Assembly: GCA_029339505.1 (NCBI GenBank)
Contig: JAQISU010000251.1
Span: 1,960,001-2,024,000, forward strand
DNA: 64,000 nucleotides
DNA from: Unio delphinus
Taxonomy: Eukaryota; Mollusca; Bivalvia; Unionida; Unionidae
Direction of reading: 5' to 3'
How positions within the stretch are numbered: the first letter of the stretch is position 1; each line of letters begins with the position of its first letter. Positions 8,361 to 17,548 of this stretch are shown one piece after another. The position numbers were made by a program, and so were the translations under genes. Below the pieces are notes generated by a model. That model was given only the letters and a program-made list of their open reading frames with translations, did no database searches and was not told the DNA's origin.

Positions 8361-11300
8361 ATGAGATCATCATGGAAGGATGCTGAATTCAATCTTGATA
8401 TAGTTTCTAATACACCCAAGAATAAAATTCTTGATAAACCCATCAGAGACTGTTTTAATGAATTCAAGCGTGATGGAGCATCTTATTGTTGGTCAACATT
8501 TCGAATTGATGGTGTTGTTGACGCTACCATGAATGATGAAAAGGCAGCAGTGATCATTTCACGTGTTGGGGAAAAAAGTCATTTTTTCCGAATCAGATTC
8601 ATTATCCGTGAGAATGGCAAATGGATTATTAAGGATAAATTTGAACCCATTCTCAAGGGCAAAAAAACTGTCACCGTGAATCAGGATTCAAAACCGGGAA
8701 TTTTGACTGGAATTGATAAACCCTACTACGAAAGATCTTATCCTGTCACAGCAGTTGTTTACGGGATCTATCCGCTCAATGAAAAACCTGATATTTCAAA
8801 ACTAGCACCCATGAAATATTCGACAGGCCTCAATTGTGTAGCAGAACGAATAATAGAACACTTCACAAATGCATCCCGGGGAAATAAACTAACTGATCTA
8901 AGACGAAAAAAAATAACCGAGTGGGAGTTCACGGTAAAAGAGCATGGAGCAACAATTCAGGATATAACTAAATTAGAAACATCATTAAGATTTCCAATAT
9001 CGGTAAGGACAATCACCGGTGAAGTATTAAAAGAACCGAAATATCAATCAAAAAAAGGAAACCCCATTGAAATTATTGATCATAACGCGCACGCGTGGTC
9101 ATCTGCAGTAACAATATTTCCACGGGATAGAACCGTAAAATATCTATCCCCAGCAGGGTTGGGGCCTGAAGAATGTTTTACCGAGCAGAAATTATTTGAT
9201 GCTATTTACCATTTGAGTAAAAACGATCCTGTGTCAGCGTGGCTATTTCATAGTAATTCAGACGAGGAATGCAGATTTGATCAGTTTGTAAGACCTAACG
9301 GAGAATTATACCGTACTGAAGAACTGCAGAATCAAATGAAACAACTAGCTAGTGAGTTTTCTGAGGAGGGAGAAGAAGACGATCAATTATTAGCAAACTG
9401 TTTTACAGTACCATCCATTGCAGCACATTTTGCTAGAAAGAAAAACGCGTGGAAACCAACACGAAGTGAGTTTTTATCAGATGTCAAATTGTCCTGTCTT
9501 GAATACAGCCACGGCGGATTATGGAACACAAAATACACCGCTGATACCGTTATTTCAGTTGATATGATTGCGTGTTATCCAGGAAGTTTTCTTGGGTATG
9601 GAGAGTGTGAGAAATATTTCAAACGATTTGGACACCCTACACACGAAATGACCCGTGTTGCTATTAATGGACCACTTCCTGATTTTGATTTAACCGGATT
9701 CGCTTGTGTAGTATCATTTGAAATGGCTGAAGGACTTCATCCGTGTAGTTATCTTTGGATTGGTAAACACATGTCTGAAAAACACTGGATGCCAATAGTG
9801 TTATTACGGTATATGCTTGATTGTAAGATGTTAAAATCATTAATTGTCAGTGAAGCAATTATATCCTATCGAGCACAGAAATCAGTCTGGTTACCACAAC
9901 CTGATCTAGAAAAAATAATTAGCGAAGAGCGAAAACTGTTTCCTGATTTTAATGAACAACAAATCATGGATTGGTCCAGACAGTTATTTGAAATCAGAAA
10001 CAATGAAGCAAAAAATCTTGGACGAAGAATAATCGGTAAATTTACCCAAGGTGGCAAAGATGATAATACGAAATATTCTTCACGATTGATTATAGACAAC
10101 GCTGAATACGATTTTGTAATGGCGGATTTAACGAATAAGGGCCTATATGTCAATCGTAAGAACGCATTTATGTCCGATGGAACCAAATTGGGTACAATTG
10201 TTACTTACACTGATGGATACCATCCGCAGTACACACATTTGAGAGCTTCTATGCTTGGTTATGCTTCTATTAATTTATTTTCAATGATCAATAGATTTCC
10301 TACCACCGCAGTTAGAGTTGCTACTGACTCATTTTACATAAATAGCAAAATGGCTGATTTTAAGGCTACTGGCAACGAGAAATGGGGATCATGGAGAATT
10401 AAGAAAGAAATGATTCATGATTATATTCCATCAGCAGATGTTACCATTGAAAATAATTACTTAGAAAGCAATCAGTGTTCAGAATTTTCTAGTGCACCAC
10501 CGATTTCTGATCCAATATGCCTGTATAAAACAGTTTATTTAAACGGCTGTGGTGGGTCAGGAAAAACAACCCGGGCAATTGAGTTATTTCGTCGTGGAAA
10601 CGCTAGCGTTTCTAACATGATTGTGCTAACACCGACTCATAGACTTGCAAGAGAAATGATACAGAGAGGGGTAAATGCTTGCACTTATCACAGCTTTTTC
10701 CGATGGAAGGGAGATAAATGGACTCCTGAGCGCATGGGAGAGAAATTTATTCCTGAAATCATGATTTGGGATGAAATAGACACAGTGTCAGAAGATGTCT
10801 TAAAAATATTTCTTGAGTGGTTGTTATTGAAGAATACAAAAGTCGTCATGTGCGGTGATCACGGCCAACCACCACCATTTGTCGGTGCATCCCCCCATGA
10901 ATGGCTAAAGGGTTTTGTAGACTATTATGAAGAAATTGATACCGATCACAGATCACTTGATAATGAATTAAAAGAATTGAAGAAACTAATTAGATTACAA
11001 CCGGATAGAATCCAGTGTGAAATAACCCGTGAAATAATTTCGGAAACTCCCATGAATGAGTTTTGGGAAGCGTGGAGACCAAATGATTTAATCATTGCAA
11101 GTAGAAAAATAGTCAGGGACACACTTCAGATGAAGTTGTTTGAATTGCATAAACAAAAATTTGCAACACTTCCAGTGCCTCTTTGTTATAGGCCATCGGA
11201 TACGCGAAAACAGAACATCGAAGTTGATATTCCAGGACAAAGTGAAAAACAGAATTTAGTATTAAATGATATTGTGCTGGTTGATATCAATGTTGTTGAA

Positions 11301-11813
11301 GATGCATTGCGTGCTAATAAATCCCCGTGGACGCTAGGTTATGCAGCGACGATACATTCTTCACAGGGATTGACTATATCGGATACAACTCTTTGGATGG
11401 TAGATAATCGCATAGAATGGTCGAATTTAGTCTATCTCGCAGTGTCTAGAGTACGAAAAATAAATCAACTTCGAAGAATTGTCCTGACAGAGTCAGGCGA
11501 TGATGAAATCATTGGCGATGATGAAATCATTGGTGACGATAATGATATTATTGATAAAAAAAACTCTCCGGTTACAAACAACAGGACAAAAAAAAAACAA
11601 CGAGAATTTGATATTGATGCTGAATTAATAATCACTTTGAAGAAACAACAGAATAATCACTGCGCGAGTTGCAATTGTATAATGCGTTGGCAGTATTCGG
11701 ATAAGGATCCTCGCCAATTCACCGTAGACAGAAAAAATAACAATCTCGGTCATGTCAGAAATAATGTGATGTTGACTTGTCTTGAGTGCAATAGACGCAA
11801 GGGTGCTAGTTAA
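8181..11813 (+). CDS. PolB: Fusion protein: B-family DNA polymerase, SF1 helicase and C-terminal HNH
   Basis: 1210 aa from the ATG at 8181; an upstream ATG at 7931 is out of frame because of repeat growth. Order: basic repeats (1-60); a conserved N-terminal region (about 75-440) with LNCVAERIIEHF and LTDLRRKKITEWE; a PolB palm with motif A Asp461 (DMIACYPGSF), motif B around Lys620 (GRRIIGKFTQGG) and motif C Asp716 (VATDSFYI, the first Asp of DTDS replaced by Ala). Next is an SF1 helicase: Walker A Lys795 (GCGGSGKTT), Walker B Asp864-Glu865 (WDEID), GDHGQPPP (Asp893) and GYAATIHSSQGLT. The C-terminus is an HNH-like zinc module (CASC at 1161, TVDRKNN, CLECN). It should replicate the element. 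I saw no clear exonuclease motifs. The 3' end overlaps the convergent integrase by 8 bp. Confidence 0.9.
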   Translation: MKEFKRLLKINPKFNIDKPKKRNKRTIDGNMKEFKRLLKINPRFNRDRPKKRPKRTIDGNMRSSWKDAEFNLDIVSNTPKNKILDKPIRDCFNEFKRDGASYCWSTFRIDGVVDATMNDEKAAVIISRVGEKSHFFRIRFIIRENGKWIIKDKFEPILKGKKTVTVNQDSKPGILTGIDKPYYERSYPVTAVVYGIYPLNEKPDISKLAPMKYSTGLNCVAERIIEHFTNASRGNKLTDLRRKKITEWEFTVKEHGATIQDITKLETSLRFPISVRTITGEVLKEPKYQSKKGNPIEIIDHNAHAWSSAVTIFPRDRTVKYLSPAGLGPEECFTEQKLFDAIYHLSKNDPVSAWLFHSNSDEECRFDQFVRPNGELYRTEELQNQMKQLASEFSEEGEEDDQLLANCFTVPSIAAHFARKKNAWKPTRSEFLSDVKLSCLEYSHGGLWNTKYTADTVISVDMIACYPGSFLGYGECEKYFKRFGHPTHEMTRVAINGPLPDFDLTGFACVVSFEMAEGLHPCSYLWIGKHMSEKHWMPIVLLRYMLDCKMLKSLIVSEAIISYRAQKSVWLPQPDLEKIISEERKLFPDFNEQQIMDWSRQLFEIRNNEAKNLGRRIIGKFTQGGKDDNTKYSSRLIIDNAEYDFVMADLTNKGLYVNRKNAFMSDGTKLGTIVTYTDGYHPQYTHLRASMLGYASINLFSMINRFPTTAVRVATDSFYINSKMADFKATGNEKWGSWRIKKEMIHDYIPSADVTIENNYLESNQCSEFSSAPPISDPICLYKTVYLNGCGGSGKTTRAIELFRRGNASVSNMIVLTPTHRLAREMIQRGVNACTYHSFFRWKGDKWTPERMGEKFIPEIMIWDEIDTVSEDVLKIFLEWLLLKNTKVVMCGDHGQPPPFVGASPHEWLKGFVDYYEEIDTDHRSLDNELKELKKLIRLQPDRIQCEITREIISETPMNEFWEAWRPNDLIIASRKIVRDTLQMKLFELHKQKFATLPVPLCYRPSDTRKQNIEVDIPGQSEKQNLVLNDIVLVDINVVEDALRANKSPWTLGYAATIHSSQGLTISDTTLWMVDNRIEWSNLVYLAVSRVRKINQLRRIVLTESGDDEIIGDDEIIGDDNDIIDKKNSPVTNNRTKKKQREFDIDAELIITLKKQQNNHCASCNCIMRWQYSDKDPRQFTVDRKNNNLGHVRNNVMLTCLECNRRKGAS
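10597..10612. repeat. 16-bp palindrome GAAACGCTAGCGTTTC inside the helicase
   Basis: A perfect 16-bp palindrome in the helicase part just after Walker A, read as codons for NASVS. The same sequence is at 51038, 55840 and 57278, with a 14-bp core at 50821. Confidence 0.9.
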
Positions 11814-12750
11814 GCCCATGGGGTGGCAATTGAGTATCCTCGGGTATCACTTGTAATTGTTGTCTAGTAAAACCCCGTTGAGGGGCAGTTGAATCCAGTT
11901 TATAGATTGGAGGTCTACCCGTAGATCGTGTTATACTAGATATCTTATGCGTAGTGACGCTCCAAATAGGATCAGTAGCCCTTTTTCTATCCCCTTCAAG
12001 CTCTCCTGGTTCGTATAAGTACCTCACAATGACACTACTACCAAGAATTGGTTCTTTGAAATCTTTTTGTGGTTTTTCAGGTATCGACTTCTTTTTAATC
12101 GCGTTGATAGGTTTCATGTTGATGGTTCTAGTAATCTCGTTATTCAGTGCGGTAACTACGCCTGGTAATCTCTTAACCCATTCACGGGATCTTTTTTCTT
12201 GGATGAATTCTTTTGCATATTGATATCCAAATAACCGTTCAGCAAGAATCCGATTAAATCGTTCTACAATGGCCTGATCACGATGCAGTGCAGTACGCCC
12301 TCGTCTGATAGCGACATTGTGATATTTCATTGTAGATAACACTGCACCCTGAAATTCCTTGCCCGGATCAACTTGTAACAGATTTGGCCAGTGTAGAGGG
12401 CTCCTTCGATAAATCCTTTCAAATGCAGAAGCGACTTCAGTGGCCGATTTTGTTTTTAACGGTTCTGCTTCTTTGTATCGACTTGCAATATCAACTACAG
12501 TTAACGCATATTTGTAACCACGATCATGTGGCAGAAATAATAGATCAGCCTGATGAACTTCATTGGGTCCGGTTACATCAAAATGCGAGAATTGAATTTG
12601 TTTAGGCGGTGGTAGATAAATTTGCCATAGTGCCTGTTTGGATAACCAATGAGCCGCAGTGGTTTTTCTCACTTTTGCGGCGCTAACGAGTTTACTGATT
12701 GCAGCGTTACCCTTCCAGTATCCTCTTGGGGAATAGTAAATAGATTCCAT
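11806..12750 (-). CDS. INT: Polinton integrase (DD35E, rve family)
   Basis: 314 aa from the ATG at 12750 (MESIYYSPRG), which lies just after the PLA2 stop; an upstream in-frame ATG at 12771 overlaps PLA2. The catalytic triad is Asp69 (VHQADLLFLP), Asp128 (LLQVDPGKEF) and Glu163 (QAIVERFNR), with 34 residues between the second Asp and the Glu. The N-terminus has the Polinton-specific GYWKGNAAISKL...WLSKQALWQIYLPPP block instead of a clear HHCC zinc finger. The C-terminus (SSVIVRYLYEPGE...FTRQQLQVIP) looks like an SH3/chromo-type tail. The enzyme inserts element DNA and makes the short target duplication. Intact. Confidence 0.94.
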   Translation of the reverse strand: MESIYYSPRGYWKGNAAISKLVSAAKVRKTTAAHWLSKQALWQIYLPPPKQIQFSHFDVTGPNEVHQADLLFLPHDRGYKYALTVVDIASRYKEAEPLKTKSATEVASAFERIYRRSPLHWPNLLQVDPGKEFQGAVLSTMKYHNVAIRRGRTALHRDQAIVERFNRILAERLFGYQYAKEFIQEKRSREWVKRLPGVVTALNNEITRTINMKPINAIKKKSIPEKPQKDFKEPILGSSVIVRYLYEPGELEGDRKRATDPIWSVTTHKISSITRSTGRPPIYKLDSTAPQRGFTRQQLQVIPEDTQLPPHGLN

Positions 12751-12757
12751 GTTGCTA

Positions 12758-13116
12758 TTAATTACCAGCACCTAACATCAATTTACTTTTCATTGCCGAT
12801 TTTATCAAAAAGGAGGCCAATTTTTCTTTGAAGGATTTATCAGTGATAGAATTCAACGCATGAATTAATTTCACATCTGCTAGATGCCTGTGTTGCAAAT
12901 TGCTGCTTTTATAAGCAACATCATGAAGGTGACAGGCCTTATCAATAGCGTTTATTGGTTCCTCACCGGGTCGGGGCTGATTTTGATCATTGAGTCTGAT
13001 ATCAAGTCTTGTTCCCGGTCCACAATAACTATACCCTGGAAGGTGTTTTTCTCCGGGGTATTTCCCCCATGGGGTTCCAGGGAGTTTTGCTAATTTGGCA
13101 GCGATATCACCTCCTC
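12758..13116 (-). CDS. Parvovirus-type phospholipase A2 frame without an AUG
   Basis: About 119 codons. The core has the calcium-loop YCGPGT motif and the catalytic His-Asp pair in DKACHLHDVAY, as in the VP1-unique PLA2 of parvoviruses and in Polinton/adintovirus PLA2-like proteins. There it modifies membranes during particle entry. It is followed by a helical, Lys-rich tail. The frame has no ATG before the PLA2 core in this copy or in copy C. It lies in the -1 frame relative to the zinc-ribbon gene upstream, and both pass through a T9 run (13118-13126) containing the inverse of A-AAA-AAC. It is probably expressed as the frameshifted extension of the zinc ribbon (inference). The stop is 7 bp before the integrase ATG. 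Confidence 0.82.
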
Positions 13117-13287
13117 GTTTTTTTTTAAAGGTTCCTTGGGTTCCTTGGGTTTAGAAACAAATCTAAATTTCTTTGTACTACACTGTACGCATTTACCAGA
13201 AAGCGCTGATCGGTTATTTTTAGTTGTAATCGTCGTCAAGTCATCTGTGCCAGTACGCGCCTTACACTTCACGCAATATAGATCCAT
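13090..13287 (-). CDS. Zinc-ribbon protein (CxxC...CxxC), probable leader of PLA2
   Basis: 65 aa in the zero frame. It has MDLYCVKC at the N-terminus, then a LSGKCVQCSTKKFRFV block, giving a four-Cys zinc ribbon. I recognise this from many Polintons (DUF5679-like: 'YCVKCK...G.C..CG.KK.RFV'). The linker has KPKEPKEP and then the slippery run. Its start codon is only 5 bp from the divergent ATPase ATG. The function is unknown; zinc ribbons of this type may bind nucleic acid. In copy C the zero-frame tail is longer and unrelated, which suggests the tail after the slip site is not under selection. Confidence 0.78.
   Translation of the reverse strand: MDLYCVKCKARTGTDDLTTITTKNNRSALSGKCVQCSTKKFRFVSKPKEPKEPLKKNEEVISLPN
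13117..13123 (-). promoter_or_regulatory. Canonical -1 frameshift heptamer A-AAA-AAC
   Basis: Read on the minus strand in the zinc-ribbon frame, the codons are TTA AAA AAA AAC, so the heptamer A-AAA-AAC is in the phase required for -1 slippage. It is followed by GAGGAGGTGAT. The zero frame stops about 9 codons later at 13090, and the -1 frame continues into PLA2. The same site in the same phase is at 58354-58360 in copy C. Confidence 0.6.
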
Positions 13288-13292
13288 AATTT

Positions 13293-13964
13293 ATGTATAG
13301 AGATATGAATATAATTGATTTTTCAGCGACTAAAACAAGAGAACCAGTGAAGCATCATGCAGCGCTACCAAACTCTATTCGCGCAATTATAATCGGACCA
13401 TCTGGATCCGGTAAAACGCAATTGTTACTCAATTTAATAATGAGATGGATGAAGTGGGATAAGTTGTATTTAATTGCCCCTAGCGTAGATGATCAACGAT
13501 GCTATGAAGTGCTAAAAGATTTTAATGAAAACGCTTCAGAGATTGCCGGCGAGGATGTTATTGAATTTATAACCGATATTGACGAGGCGCCATCCGTGAA
13601 TGACCTCGATGGAAGTATCAACAATTTAGTTGTATACGACGATGTCATGTTAGATAATCAAAAAAATCCTGCTAGAATATTTTCCCGAGGCAGGCATAAA
13701 AACACTGATGTGATCTATGTCACTCAACGCTACACTCAGATTCCAAAAGTGATTAGAGATAACTGTAACATGCTTGCTGTATTCAACGGCGTTGATACAC
13801 ATACGCTACGAAATATTTGGCAGACATGGTGTTCTGATATGGACTTCAATCAATTTAGAAATTTCTTTAGTCATGCTCAGTCTGCCCCACACGGATTTGT
13901 AACAATAAATTTACATGACCCTCGAACACGATATCGTATCGGACTGGATCAAATATTCGGTTAA
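13293..13964 (+). CDS. ATPase: Genome-packaging ATPase (FtsK-HerA / A32-like)
   Basis: 223 aa, intact. Walker A is IGPSGSGKT at 34-42 and Walker B is LVVYDD at 112-117. A conserved ARIFSRGRHKNTDVIYVTQRY stretch (127-147) contains the sensor Gln145. IRDNCNM and a DPRTRYRIG C-terminus are typical of the Polinton ATPase. The family pumps genomes into preformed capsids in adenovirus-, poxvirus- and Polinton-like viruses. The gene starts 5 bp from the divergent zinc-ribbon ATG; a second in-frame ATG at 13305 would give room for a leader. It is the last gene before the right terminal repeat. Confidence 0.93.
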   Translation: MYRDMNIIDFSATKTREPVKHHAALPNSIRAIIIGPSGSGKTQLLLNLIMRWMKWDKLYLIAPSVDDQRCYEVLKDFNENASEIAGEDVIEFITDIDEAPSVNDLDGSINNLVVYDDVMLDNQKNPARIFSRGRHKNTDVIYVTQRYTQIPKVIRDNCNMLAVFNGVDTHTLRNIWQTWCSDMDFNQFRNFFSHAQSAPHGFVTINLHDPRTRYRIGLDQIFG

Positions 13965-14226
13965 CCCCAACTGAAAGTTCTAGTGAGTGACAACGACGTT
14001 GTAGTCCCTTTTTCCCAAAAAATGTAATAGTTGAAAAATTTTTGATTTCATTAATTTCATTGATTTTTTCATAATTTTTTTTTGGACCTAATCCATGATT
14101 CACACACACATTTGGGACCTGATGTCATTGACTTTCGGGCCTGATGTCATTGGTTTCATTGATTTTAAGCGTGATTTCAGTGAATACTTGTCTAAAAATG
14201 TTGTCCGGCTCACCCTCTCTGCTGCT
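13965..14226. repeat. Right terminal region and terminal inverted repeat of Polinton A
   Basis: The last ~45 bp (about 14182-14226), read inward, start AGCAGCAGAGAGGGTGAGCC and then share ACAAC.TTTTTAGACAA with the 228-bp repeat of copy C. Inside it are A/T-rich DNA and two copies of GGGACCTGATGTCATTG-like sequence (about 14113-14150). The ends start AG and finish CT, as in Polintons generally. Confidence 0.85.
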
Positions 14227-14268
14227 GAGCATGGCTTTAATTAAGTTTTTGCTTTAAAAATCATTTTC

Positions 14269-14269
<1 letters not shown>

Positions 14270-14325
<56 letters not shown>
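14270..14325. repeat. (TTA)n microsatellite
   Basis: About 18 uninterrupted TTA/ATT units, 44 bp right of the Polinton A terminus. Confidence 0.97.
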
Positions 14326-14326
<1 letters not shown>

Positions 14327-16132
14327 GACCAGGGATCTCAAAACATTTCGCGAGAGGGACTGTATTGCAGTTTGGTTCTTACGGTCTTTTTTAAAATAAA
14401 TTTCGCCTCCAATTTTCACTTCCAGTCAGCACACGTCATGAAAAGGTGACGGCCTACGTTGGACATCATGTGATGTGGCTTGATGGCCTATGTTTGACAA
14501 CCCCTCTTTAAAATAATTATTTTCCTGAGGAATTAAAAATAGAATCTACATCTATTAATTTCTGCATAATTTTTGTTACATAGTGTCTCAACCCTTGGAT
14601 GGATACTAACTCTGTTTACTATAATTAAACATGGCATCTACCAAATAAATATTATGTACACTGGGGTAGATAGCATTTTATCAAGTTTTTTTAATTCCAT
14701 TTTGGTCACAGCTTGCAATAGACATATTTCTTAATCATAGTTATCTCTTCAATGCACATTTGATTGCTAACTAGTATTTCTGTGGGGAAAGCTTAAGATA
14801 CTAACATTTCATCAACCTTCAAAATTTTGTTTCCAGAAATACAGATAATTCTCTAAAAGCGAGCAGTTGTATGTAATATTTAATGTGAGAAGGAGCATTA
14901 TTGCTTCTAATTATGTTATGTGTTGAATATTGCGAGATAAATAATCCAAGTTAAAAAATATTACTATATCATCTCTCCGGGTAAAATATTATTATCTACT
15001 TGTCATTGTTGAAAGTACTGGTGTAAGTAGATTTTAAATTTTACAGTTACGGTACCGGCCCCCCAACACCGTCTTTTTTGTACCGCCGTACTTTGGGTAA
15101 ATTATATAATTCGTAAGACGTACCTAAATATTTTTTTATTAATATAAATAGAAACATGAAATGGAAAAAAACAATGCCCACCCACACATACAAAGAAACG
15201 AAATACACACCCAAAAGAAGAAGAAAAAAACGAAACAAACAACGCGAAATCTGTAAGCCCCCGCTCTTAAATCACACATAGGTGTTGTGTTCAGAAAGGG
15301 GTTAGGAAGGTTCAAAACTATGGTGCTGGATTACCACCATAATTATTTTCATGTATTTTATATTTGATGCATTATTTTACATGGATGATTGCAAGTGCTA
15401 CTTTCATAATTCTAAACATGTATATTTGTATTCTTCATTGATGCAAACTGTACGTGGCAATTTGCTACTTTTCTTCTGCATTATTGTAAATGGCTGCTTG
15501 CAAGTGTTAAAGTCAATATTCCATCCATACAGTATATTGTATTCTTCATTGATGCTAAAGATAATTATTATAAATAGGCTAGTTTCCTTCTGCTTCATTG
15601 TATTTTTCTTTTTGCCAAACGCTAACTTCATACCGTACATACATCACAATTAATTTTACTATATATTCTTTACATATACATCTTAGTACTGACCTTTCAA
15701 CTGTGTGGCAATCAATACAAATCATATGTTAATCTAAAATACATCCAAATATGACTTCCCGATGAAGTTCTTGTCAGGGGTTCACCGGCATTTTTTTGAG
15801 CGGCTGCACTGTAAACAGAACAGCATGTACACAGAACACAGATTTCACTTCCGGATCATCACCAAGGCCTTATTACTCCATGTGCACTGTCGCCAAAATA
15901 CACACAGACAACCACTCTCTCAGCTCATATTCTCAAGAATAAACAATTACCTTTAAATCCCTACCAAAAATGCATCAGTATAACTCTTCTATCACCACCA
16001 AAATGAGAGAAGGAAAAATGTTCTAAAAATAGACTACATTCGTGGGTACTGAACTGGAAATAATAATTGTGATGTGATTCCAGTTTGTGTTACGTCTTAT
16101 ATGTAGGACTAAGGTTCGATACAAAGGAAATA

Positions 16133-16221
16133 AGGAGTATCCGTCGATGAATCATGGTCTGACCTGTAACAGTGTGTTATATTGTTACAGGTTATACCCT
16201 GATTCATGGACGGCTACTCCT
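16133..16221. repeat. Imperfect 39-bp-arm inverted repeat
   Basis: Arms 16133-16171 and 16183-16221 pair at about 33 of 39 positions (AGGAGTA.CCGTC.ATGAATCA at the base and ACCTGTAACA at the tip), around an 11-bp loop. It could be a small hairpin-type MITE or a folded RNA. No terminal duplication was identified. Confidence 0.75.
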
Positions 16222-17430
16222 AATTTGCCTTTTATAGACCTGCGCCTACAGAAGGTCCATCTTCAACCCGCTGACCACATCATTATTCATATGAACCCAA
16301 AAATGTAAGGTTAGCATGCTAATTTATGCTGTAATTATAGAACTTATTTTTGTTAGCAGGCCACACGACAAATTATGTGGCTGCAGTTAGACCACCCTTC
16401 ACTACAGTACTGTACTGTATATCAGACTCCCAGTTTTGACGCACTTAAAGACCTACTAGCGTCAAAAACACATTATACATCAATTTTGACACATTTAAGC
16501 ATTGGTTCCTACGTTTTCATAAATACAAAGTTTTCAACGTGAAATCTCCCATTAGTTTTGGAAATATTAGTTATTTTAGAAATGTACGGATCAGAAATGA
16601 CATAACCACATACATTTGTTAATGAGCTTTCATCAGACGACCCCGGGTCGTAAAGATTGTTTTGTAAGTCAACCATTTTTATACACCTTACAGAAGTAAA
16701 TCTTTTCCTGTGATACTATTGAACATATGCACTGGCAAAAATAACATTCAGAATAACATCAATGGCTCATAAAAGACAGATTGCAGGAAACACACACCCC
16801 TAACCTTCTATTCATTGTTGGATACATATAATGTTTGCAGTAATGAGCCTCTGTAGTATATCTCACTGCCTAAATAAACCGCTTGTATGGACAGTTGGCA
16901 GGGGAACAAGTGGAGTGACTAATCACACTAAGATGTCCCAAACACTCTTGAAAACACCCCAAGACACTTCAAATTATGTTTTAAAGTTCAACTCATTTCA
17001 TTTGAACAGGTAATGGTTTAATCTAAAATACCCCAAAATTGAAAAATAAAAATGCATGCAAGAAATGTTTAAGTCAATAACTAAGTCACTCAGCAATGAA
17101 AGTTATTGTACTTTTGGCCCTAAGCTTCGAATAAAAGCATTCTGTTCCTTTGAAGTTACTGTCTAATATTTCATGCATGGGTGTAATATAATCATATATA
17201 AATAATTCGATCTATATTCATTACCCCTATTTCATTTGCAAATAGTCCATATGCTACAGTTGTGATACAATTAATGTTTATTAGTACAATAAATTGTAGT
17301 TGATGATGTTTTTATAGGGTTCCTTGCATTTAGGTTTTAAACTAAAAGCAAAAAGTTGCTTTTTTGGCCATTATTTTGTTTTCCATTTTTACTAATAATA
17401 TATCCAGTTTATTGTTTCTTTATTTTTAGA

Positions 17431-17548
17431 TGATGAGCAATCTGCAGCTTGAAGCCGGCCTGTTGAAGAAACTGCCAATGCCCTGTCTACCAGTACCATA
17501 TGCAGCAGGTGCCACAGGTGTCTCGAAACAAAGACCTATTTCAGAGGT
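17431..17548 (+). other. Possible exon
   Basis: An open stretch after a T-rich tract and AG, ending at a GTTAATG donor-like site. It is more GC-rich than its surroundings and translates without stops (NLQLEAGLLKKLPMPCLPV). It may be joined to the possible exon at 18771. It could be part of a host gene or a domesticated transposon; unproven. Confidence 0.25.

Larger units (their letters stand above)
1..14226. mobile_element. Polinton/Maverick copy A (left end outside window)
   Basis: A virus-like DNA transposon whose right terminus ends in ...CTCTCTGCTGCT at 14226. The terminus is the inverse of the AGCAGCAGAGAGGG start of copy C. It carries the hallmark Polinton set: retroviral-type DD35E integrase, A32-like packaging ATPase, adenain-type protease, double jelly-roll major capsid protein and a B-family polymerase. 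Most frames are intact here: capsid, protease, integrase, ATPase, and the polymerase from 8181 onward. Breaks seen are a TAG in the small hydrophobic gene, and frameshifts near the fibre start, in the gene at 6607-7006 and in the polymerase N-terminal repeats. The left end and target duplication are not visible; the six bases after the right end are GAGCAT. Confidence 0.95.
14227..17430. other. AT-rich flanking DNA, no gene supported
   Basis: Non-coding, AT-rich sequence with short frames only. It holds a (TTA)n microsatellite (14270-14325), a diverged ~114-bp tandem duplication around 15381-15600 (shared ATTCTTCATTGATGC), and an imperfect palindrome at 16133-16221. I see no convincing exon. 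Confidence 0.6.

Noticed and set aside
8090..8467. Minus-strand frame over the polymerase N-terminal repeats (also 53174-53599)
   Set aside because: It is the antisense of a repeat array and no conserved motif is present.
12884..13093. Plus-strand frame opposite the PLA2 region (also 58121-58525)
   Set aside because: It is the shadow of the PLA2 and zinc-ribbon frames, which carry clear motifs on the minus strand.
1..14226. Free-living bacterial or phage origin of the virus-like genes
   Set aside because: The gene set, terminal repeats and flanking eukaryotic repeats fit an integrated Polinton; there are no ribosome-binding sites or phage-type operons.
14227..14232. GAGCAT as the target duplication of Polinton A
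   Set aside because: The left end of A is outside the window, so the duplication cannot be confirmed. The same holds for AATTAA at Polinton B.
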